A stretch of DNA of 64,000 nt from positions 4,964,001 through 5,028,000 of the forward strand of contig BSYQ01000007.1 of the NCBI GenBank assembly GCA_030272585.1, in the 5' to 3' direction. Under the pieces are notes generated by a model that worked only from the letters and a program-made list of their open reading frames with translations, ran no database searches and had not been told where the DNA came from. The DNA is from Bryopsis sp. KO-2023 (lineage: Eukaryota; Chlorophyta; Ulvophyceae; Bryopsidales; Bryopsidaceae). The position numbers and the translations under genes were made by a program. This document shows positions 45,112 through 64,000 of the stretch, piece by piece. Within the stretch, counting starts at the first letter, position 1, and each line of letters starts with the position of its first letter.

Positions 45112-45867
45112 ATGCTGGGAAAACGAAGCTCAAGGGGTGGACGCCGAGAAGGGTCTCGCAAGAGACGAAAGTTGCCTGGTCAGAGTTCGTACGCGAATTA
45201 CGATGAACCGCTGCCTGGCAAGCTCGCCGCCACTTGCACTCTTCCATCCCCCAAAAGCGTCGACACGTTTTTGAGCGACGTATTCAACAGCGGGCGATTC
45301 GAAGGTCGGGACAACTCGAACATGATAGACTGGACGAGGAAGAAGGTCGTCACTGTGAAAGGCTGGGCGAAGAACTCGATGGAAAACGCACGAAAAGAAG
45401 TGGACGCGAGGAATGGCGCGAAGCTGCTGACTTTGAAGAGGTCGTTCGGCTCGAAAGGGTGGCGGCAGAAGAAAGGACTGGACGAGTTGAAAAACGTGCA
45501 ATACTCGACCGTGGAAAAGCTGCATCGGTTGTGGGGGGAATACGCCGAAAACGTGCTGAAAATGTACAGAAAACCAGAAGAAGCGATCGTGGAGATGGAC
45601 ATGCATGGGGCTCGCGTAAACGTCGAACGAGCAAGAAACCCGAGATTCGTGGGTCTGACAGGACTGGTGTTGAGGGATCGACCGGAGCACTTCGAATTGG
45701 TTTTCCCCGATAATCACAAGACTGTGGTTGGCAAGCGGGGGACCGAATTCTCGATGCAGATTGGGAGGTACAGAGTGGTGGTGAACGGAAGTGAACTGTT
45801 GGATGTTGATAAAGGGACGAATTCGAAAATCAAATTCCATGTAGAGGGGGTCACAGTCAGATCTTGA
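45112..45867 (+). CDS. POP4: RNase P/MRP protein subunit POP4 (Rpp29)
   Basis: Single-exon protein of 251 residues starting at ATG 45112. The C-terminal 90 residues form the Rpp29/UPF0086 beta-barrel: DMHGARVNVERARNPRFVGL, then GLVLRDRPEHFELVFPDN and KRGTEFSMQIGRYRVVVNGS. The pattern (h.G....V..S.N...VG..G.V..ET...F.I......V..IPK...VF.......V.I.G) is retained. POP4 binds the catalytic RNA of RNase P, which trims pre-tRNA 5' ends, and of RNase MRP, which cuts pre-rRNA. The first 30 residues are very Arg/Lys-rich, suitable for nucleolar targeting. The middle (HRLWGEYAENVL, about residues 135-150) is the usual helical linker. It converges on POLR1A, whose stop lies 311 bp downstream. Frames open just upstream of this ATG, but this one follows the possible acceptor. 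Confidence 0.9.
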   Translation: MLGKRSSRGGRREGSRKRRKLPGQSSYANYDEPLPGKLAATCTLPSPKSVDTFLSDVFNSGRFEGRDNSNMIDWTRKKVVTVKGWAKNSMENARKEVDARNGAKLLTLKRSFGSKGWRQKKGLDELKNVQYSTVEKLHRLWGEYAENVLKMYRKPEEAIVEMDMHGARVNVERARNPRFVGLTGLVLRDRPEHFELVFPDNHKTVVGKRGTEFSMQIGRYRVVVNGSELLDVDKGTNSKIKFHVEGVTVRS

Positions 45868-46178
45868 AACGCTCAGTGGTTTTTGTGTGGGTGGATACTG
45901 GGGTGTGAGTTTCATTTTTTCACCAACTTCAGCTAATTGGATTTTAGTTGGGGAGCACCATCGGTGCATCCCTTGAATTGGGAAAAAAACAATAAAAAGA
46001 GTCTCATCAGGCAAACATTACATCGCCCCTCCACTTTTTCCCCAAACGCTTCGCTGCTCTATCCAATTTCCTGTTGGAAATACTATATGTTCTTCTAGCC
46101 TAGTTTTCACCGCCCCAAGCGACCCCACTAACTCGCATTGCGTATCATTTCCTTTAAAAAAAAATCCTGTACATCCTC
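45868..46178. other. Shared 3' region of POP4 and POLR1A
   Basis: 311 bp between converging stop codons. AATAAA (45989-45994) lies downstream of POP4. Nothing coding is supported. Confidence 0.5.
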
Positions 46179-58627
<12,449 letters not shown>

Positions 58628-58916
58628 GTTTGCAGCTCACAGATTCTCCAAAAATCCTGTATCAAGAATCTATGCTTTTCTTTTCTGATCCGCCACCTGC
58701 CGCCGCCACCAACTCAACACCACGACTCGCTCGTCAAGATTACTCCGCTGCCACCTCCCAACCTCGAAGAAATATCTCATCGATTCTCCAGGAAACTATT
58801 TTGTTCGATCACCGATTCGACCATGTCTGTCTGGTGACTCATCTGCCCCCAAAGAACCCAAAAAAAGGTTGAATCGAAAATGAAAAAGCTTGAAGGAATC
58901 GGGGTGGGATGTTTGC
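58628..58916. promoter_or_regulatory. Probable bidirectional promoter POLR1A/uL4m
   Basis: 289 bp between divergent start codons. An open frame on the plus strand crosses it but shows no family features, so I treat it as promoter plus UTRs. Confidence 0.5.
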
Positions 58917-61856
58917 ATGATGTTGGCTGGCGTTTTGTCGAGGAATGGCTTGCGCGGGGCAGCGCAACTCTTGAACAATGATCTTGGACGATCGCGTGTC
59001 GCGCGTTTGTGTGGGGTTTCCAGTCCGGAGCCCATAGTTACCAAAGAAACGGCTCCTCAACCGACGAGCCCACCTTCGACTTCAACACCACTACCAAATT
59101 CTCCCGTCAAAAAACAAGGTGAGGAGGGGGGATGGCATCCATTGAAATATCCTGCACCAAATGGAAACGAATGAATGTCTATTGATGCATGTGGGTTGGA
59201 TGCCATTGTGATGCACAACCGAAAATTATTCATTAATGTGTCAAATTTCTTATTTTTATTCAGTATTATTGTTGTTATTATTAGCATTTTTAATTCTTTT
59301 TTGAGGGGGGGGGGGGGGGGGGTAGCATTGGTAGGGAGGGAATGGACGATGTCAGTGCGTGTTGATCAAGGCTGGTTTGATGGACAGGTGGTAAAACTCC
59401 TTTGACGGTGGCACTATACAATTTCTGGAAAGAAAAGGTATCGACATCGATGAGAAATTAAAATGTGACTAGAAAAAAACCTGAGATAAATCAGCCATGT
59501 ATTCAGACTGGAATCATGCAATCTGACAGGCATAAATTGACCATACTTATTGATATACATCAGTGTATGTGTGTTTTTCCTGTTTTTCTCATTATATAGT
59601 GCTTATTTTTCTTAAGAAAGTATACCTTTGTTTTATTTATTATTTTATTTGTGTTGAGATGAGCGCGGATATCATGAATGCAGTATTTTTCTGCTGCCAT
59701 TTTGTTGATTGAATTTCCTCTAGTCAAGTGAATGCCAAAATTGGTTCTGTTGGTATGAGAAGCTTCCTTGATCACTGAATGACTAATCCATTCTTGTTGT
59801 GTGCAGATAGGCACTGTTCAGTTAGATGCAAACGTTTTCGGGACGCCTGTCCGAAAGGACATTTTACAGCAAGTTGTGAGGTGGCAATTAGCAAAGAAAC
59901 AACAGGTATGAACAACTGGAACAACCTCAACGCAATTCATCTTTTTATTTTATTTTCATTTTTTTGCTTTGTCTGTTTCGTGTTTTCCTTTCCTTTCCTT
60001 TCCTTTCGTTTTTGCTTTTGGGGGTGTAACGATATGATCTTCTGCTCTTGGTTGAAGGAAATACCTATACCTGTGCAGAAAAAATAATACCTGTGGCCAT
60101 CTTTCTATTATTTATTTATTTATTTATTTATTTTGTAGGGTACTCACAAGACAAAGAAAAGAGGGGAAGTTTCTGGAGGCGGGCGAAAGCCATGGGCTCA
60201 AAAAGGAACCGGTCGAGCTCGAGCAGGAAGCATAAGACCCCCCCATGTCAGTCACACAACTATTTTTTTTTTCAGTTTCTTGTTTTTGTTTACCCCTCTT
60301 GATTCTGATTTGCTTTATTTTTTTTTAACCCCCCCCCCCCCCTTTTTTTTAAAGGGGGGAGGGGGTTTGCATCACTCATTCAAGATTCCTTTTTAGTCTC
60401 AATTTTCTTAATCGCTGCAAGAATTGAGATGATTTTCTCACTGTTGCTTTCGTTTGATTCAGTTTCGAGGGGGTGGAGTTGCACATGGCCCCGTCCCAAG
60501 GTCACATGAATACAAATTGAACAAGAAAGTCAAAAGGCTGGGCTTGAAATGTGCATTATCGGTGAGTCAACCCCCCCCCCTCCCTCCCTTGGCAGATATA
60601 TACTTGCCTCAGATACATGGACATCCCATTGCTATTAAGTCCTTTCAGAATATTCTCACACACATGATGCGACAAAAATTCTCAAAATAATTTTCATATG
60701 ATTTCTTATGCATCTTTTTCTCCTACATCACCGGAGTTTGAGCAGCCCCCCACCAGCTCGCTCCTCAGGAACGAGACATTACATGGGCATATTTTTCTAC
60801 GAGAATTAATTGTGCATGTATTGCTTCCCTTTTCTCCAAATCGATTGTCTCCATCCCCTTCGGTATGTGTGTGTATGCGCTCAGGCAAAGGCATCAGAGG
60901 ATCGATTGCTAGTCGTGGATTCCCTCAAAATGGAGGATGGAAAAACTGTAAGCTACTTCGCATTCCCTTTTTCCACGCACACACATGATTTGAAATGAAA
61001 GTGCTGTTGGAAAACACATTGTTGTTATTATTATTATTATTAACACAGTGTTATTGGACATGATTTGCTCTTTTCAAGCTTTTTTACCCCCTAAAAGAGG
61101 TCGACCCCTCGCATGTCGTATTTTTTTTTTATTTTTTTTGGGGGGGGAGGGCAGGGGTTGTGAAATTATACTATTCCTATGCAATGTAGAAAAATTTGCA
61201 TGAGCGATTGAGTGCTTTGCTGGGGGGGACTCCACGAACATCAGTTCTGATGATCGACACTGGCAAAGAAGCAGATGATGGCGGGTACGAGTAGCAAATC
61301 CAACGGAAATTGCTAATGAGATTCTGATTTTCGAGAGAAGGGTCATATTGTTCGAACAGGTTTTGCAAAAGAATTAATCCTGTTTTTCCTGTTAAATTTA
61401 ATGTGTGTGTTTCGATGACTCTGGAAGCCTTGCAGCGCTGGTCGATATCAGCCCATCGTTTCTGCAAGCAGTCAAGAATTGAAAAGAAATGAACAATGGT
61501 TGTATATAATATAATGTTATATTATGTATATAATATCCCCTAATGTATTTTTGTCAATCTGAAATGCATTGAACTTGTTCTGTCAGGGCTCTGGTTCGTC
61601 AGGCGGGGGGTAACATATCTGGAGTCGAAATTCTGCCAGTGGAGGTATAGTAACATTGCATGCAAAACATGATTTTCAAAATGCAGACTTCGTCCATCAA
61701 GGTGAGGTTATGTGCGCATGCCTAATGTCGGTGGCTTGTGTGCTTTTTTGGCAGGGTTTGAATGTCTACAGTGTGTTGAAGCGAGATACGTTGGTGCTGA
61801 CCAGAAATGCTGTGGATATCGCTACCGAAAGGTTGACCCGACCCATCAAGAGATGA
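58917..61856 (+). CDS. MRPL4: Organellar (probably mitochondrial) ribosomal protein uL4
   Basis: Nine exons: 58917-59118, 59335-59387, 59807-59905, 60139-60246, 60463-60561, 60885-60947, 61190-61284, 61587-61644, 61755-61856. Phases close to 292 residues. The uL4 core is clear: [38 protein letters not shown], the extended-loop signature [19 protein letters not shown], then [17 protein letters not shown] and [14 protein letters not shown], ending in [18 protein letters not shown]. This is the bacterial-type protein that lines the peptide exit tunnel, not cytosolic RPL4. The first 35 residues have Arg, Leu and Ala and no acidic residue until about 22 ([17 protein letters not shown]), like a mitochondrial presequence. 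A plastid location is less likely but not excluded. Exon 2 is inferred from phase and a VDQGWFDGQ joint, and its acceptor follows a long G run. Confidence 0.9.
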
Positions 61857-63567
61857 CCTTCGGTTGTTAGGGGAGGCGAAATTGGATCGATGGATAGAAA
61901 GGAAAAGTAAATGGGTTGGTGCACCTGGCTGGAGGTTGGTCTGTAATATTTGGGCAGGGAAAAGACGAGTGCTTTGTGCCATCCCAAACGCCTGTTTCAT
62001 TCATTAGTTCTATTTCCATAAAGCAGTCTGGTTATCGAAGAACACTGCTTTCCTCCCTTTTCTTGTGAATAAATCGCGTCTTGGTTGACCAGTTCCATTG
62101 CACAGTGGTCTTCTCATGGAATGTGCTTCTGCTTTCATTCACCAAAACATCCTGCAAAATTACCCTGGCTCGATGGCATTCTTGATGCAATGCTGGTGTT
62201 GGAATCTTGTCAAATTGATTGCAAATGTCCACCAAATGTTCATTTTTTCACCAAAAAACTTCTTTTAGACTGCTTCTTTTGGGCAAAAGAAGTCAAAGTC
62301 ACACTCCTCCCATGTCTGTCTTTAAGGGAATCTCAATGTGGCCGACCTCATTGGAAATAATCAGGGTATTGGACCTCATTTGTCCAATATATTATAGGCT
62401 AATGGACTACCACCCAGAGAACCAAACAAATTGAACAGAGATGGGGAGGGATAGGAATAGGAAAACAAAACAGAAGGGCTAGGCTGGTGCATTCCAACCG
62501 AAACACCTCATAAGATCACCACAATGAATTCTCAGTAAACTTGCAAACTCGATTCTGTTGGAAATTTTAGCTCCATACCAGGTAGCTTTAATAGGTTAAG
62601 GTGGTCAGTTGACCCTCCCTTTCCCTATCAAAACCTTGCCACCCAAATACTCAAAGTTTTTTGGAATTATCAGCGTCCAGGCTGAACTTGTGTTGATAAT
62701 GTAAGGAGTCAGTGCGAATGAAATGCAATATCATCTATTGGAGTCTTGGGATTATCGGGCAAAAATTATGTCTCATGCATGAGGAAGATTCCAAATGACA
62801 ACAGGCATCAAAATCCAAGAAAGACTGCAACAGAATGATTTTAAATTGGTACCCGACCAGTGAGATGAAACTAAACATATGCCATTGACCCCAGCAGACA
62901 GATGCGCAATGCGCAGATCCCCCTTGAACAACAATTGCCCAGCCCAGGTCTATGAACATACGGGATTTCCCAAATATGCAAAAAAAAGAAAGAAAGAAAG
63001 AAATGCACATCGCATCAGAGAAAAGAGCTCCACGAACGATGGATGGCAAAAAGTCTCAGCACGTACCCTTGCCTCATATTGTTTATAGATGAGGACAAAA
63101 AACCCAAAAAAAACCACAATACTTCGCTCCACAATATACACTCACCAATCTCTCTTCGCTCAAAGACATAAAACCCACCCAAAAGGATTGGAGCAACCCA
63201 TCTGAGAAACCCCACAACCAAAGATAGCACCCCTACATCTCAAGCCTCGAAATGCTCCCCAACCCAGGCTTGTAATACTTCTCCCCCCCTTGCCCAGTTC
63301 AGGGAAAAGTCCCATCTATGATCCATACATACAATGATACAAAAGAATTTTTCGGATTGAACAAAAAGATACATAAAAACCATAGACAGAAAAAAACATT
63401 AGTCATCACCCCACAGGTTGGATCTTGTTAGCCACCTGTTCTTTCCCCCCCCCCTTTTTTCATAAAGAAAAGCAGCCCGTGCATAAAAACAGCGTAAACA
63501 ACCACAAAGTCAGTGTCCCATTTGTATGAGATCATGCATTTTCAGTAGCTATTTCAATTCTACCCCC
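61857..63567. other. Intergenic region uL4m to DUR3-like gene, no gene seen
   Basis: About 1.7 kb between converging 3' ends. It contains short tandem AAAG units (62983-63000) and a C-run (63446-63456). No coding exon is supported on either strand. Confidence 0.5.
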
Positions 63568-64000
63568 CTACTCCATCCCCTCCTTCATTTCAACCCCCTC
63601 CTTGAAATTGGCGCCATGTGCAGTGTCATCAACAACTGGAAGGTCAGCTGGAGTCGTCTTGCCAGACACAATGTTGGTCAGGACCTTGCCCAGAGTCTCC
63701 CTTGCTTCCCACAATGGCAAGAAGATGATTGCCACGGAAGCAATGATACCCCAGATGATGGACAGGATCACCCAGAAGGTGAAGTAACCCTTCGAGAAGA
63801 CGCCAGCTGGGAGAGCCAAGAGAGGCCAGAAGATGACCAGCACAGCGGTGGCAAGGCCACCGTATCTAACCGTCCACTTCAGCGCAGCATCCATAGCCTC
63901 AAGGGAGTCTTCTCCCTCCTTAGCCAGGTGGGCATTGGGGTCATCCTCAAGCATGGTGATCTTCTTCGTCTCGCTCCAGTCAGTCACTTCCGGGGAGATC
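63568..64000 (-). CDS. Urea/polyamine-proton symporter DUR3-like, C-terminal part
   Basis: Partial: the frame enters from the right edge and stops at 63568, about 143 residues. It has a charged stretch (ITMLEDDPNAHLAKEGEDSLE), then two membrane segments: GLATAVLVIFWPLLALPAGV and YFTFWVILSIIWGIIASV(A). The link WP.LALPAGVFSKGYFTFWV and the ending FLPLWEARETL are what I recall from the C-terminus of DUR3-type sodium:solute-symporter-family urea transporters of plants, algae and fungi. A hydrophilic cytosolic tail with VVDD follows. The two segments would be the last helices of a 14-15-helix carrier that imports urea as a nitrogen source. Codon use is strongly biased to C/G third positions, suggesting a highly expressed gene. 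Confidence 0.72.
   Translation of the reverse strand, partial: ISPEVTDWSETKKITMLEDDPNAHLAKEGEDSLEAMDAALKWTVRYGGLATAVLVIFWPLLALPAGVFSKGYFTFWVILSIIWGIIASVAIIFLPLWEARETLGKVLTNIVSGKTTPADLPVVDDTAHGANFKEGVEMKEGME

Noticed and set aside
58630-58872. 80-codon plus-strand frame between POLR1A and uL4m
   Set aside because: It overlaps the POLR1A 5' UTR/promoter, has low complexity and no family similarity, and the uL4m exon 1 begins later with its own presequence.

Overview
This is nuclear DNA from a eukaryote with many introns. The introns are GT-AG and mostly 60-600 bp, and the genes sit close together on both strands. The gene set points to a free-living, probably ciliated and probably algal protist: a BBSome assembly factor (BBIP1), a DUR3-type urea symporter, a plant-type T-complex-11-like protein, a LURP-one-related protein and the eukaryotic selenocysteine enzyme SepSecS. 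Frequent homopolymer runs inside introns would suit something like a chlorarachniophyte or another secondary alga, but the sequence does not fix the lineage.

Layout. 0.2-2.7 kb (-): 5' part of a TCP11-like coiled-coil gene. 3.6-3.9 kb (+): BBIP1. 4.5-9.7 kb (+): nine-exon coiled-coil/TPR/DnaJ protein. 12.6-15.5 kb (+): Pumilio-family RNA-binding protein. 15.8-17.6 kb (-): decayed, 5'-truncated LINE. 18.1-19.7 kb (+): unrecognised five-exon basic protein. 21.1-22.8 kb (-): unrecognised intronless 565-aa protein. 23.88-26.25 kb: a 2.37-kb non-autonomous CACTA transposon with clear ends, target duplication and subterminal repeats. 26.5-27.1 kb (-): LURP-one-related protein. 28.2-31.0 kb (-): SepSecS, divergent from SF3B5 at 31.2 kb (+). 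32.7-44.4 kb (-): phosphatidylinositol 4-kinase III alpha, about 27 exons. 45.1-45.9 kb (+): RNase P/MRP subunit POP4/Rpp29. 46.2-58.6 kb (-): largest subunit of RNA polymerase I. 58.9-61.9 kb (+): organellar, probably mitochondrial, ribosomal protein uL4. 63.6-64.0 kb (-): C-terminus of a DUR3-like transporter that runs off the window.

The right half is rich in RNA and ribosome production genes (SF3B5, SepSecS, POP4, RNA polymerase I, uL4m), several of them in divergent pairs with short shared upstream regions (194 bp and 289 bp). Exons were chained by hand from splice consensus, reading phase and family similarity. For Pumilio, SepSecS, the J protein, PI4KA exons 4-27, uL4m and nearly all of POLR1A the phases close exactly. 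Places where they do not are noted in the entries.
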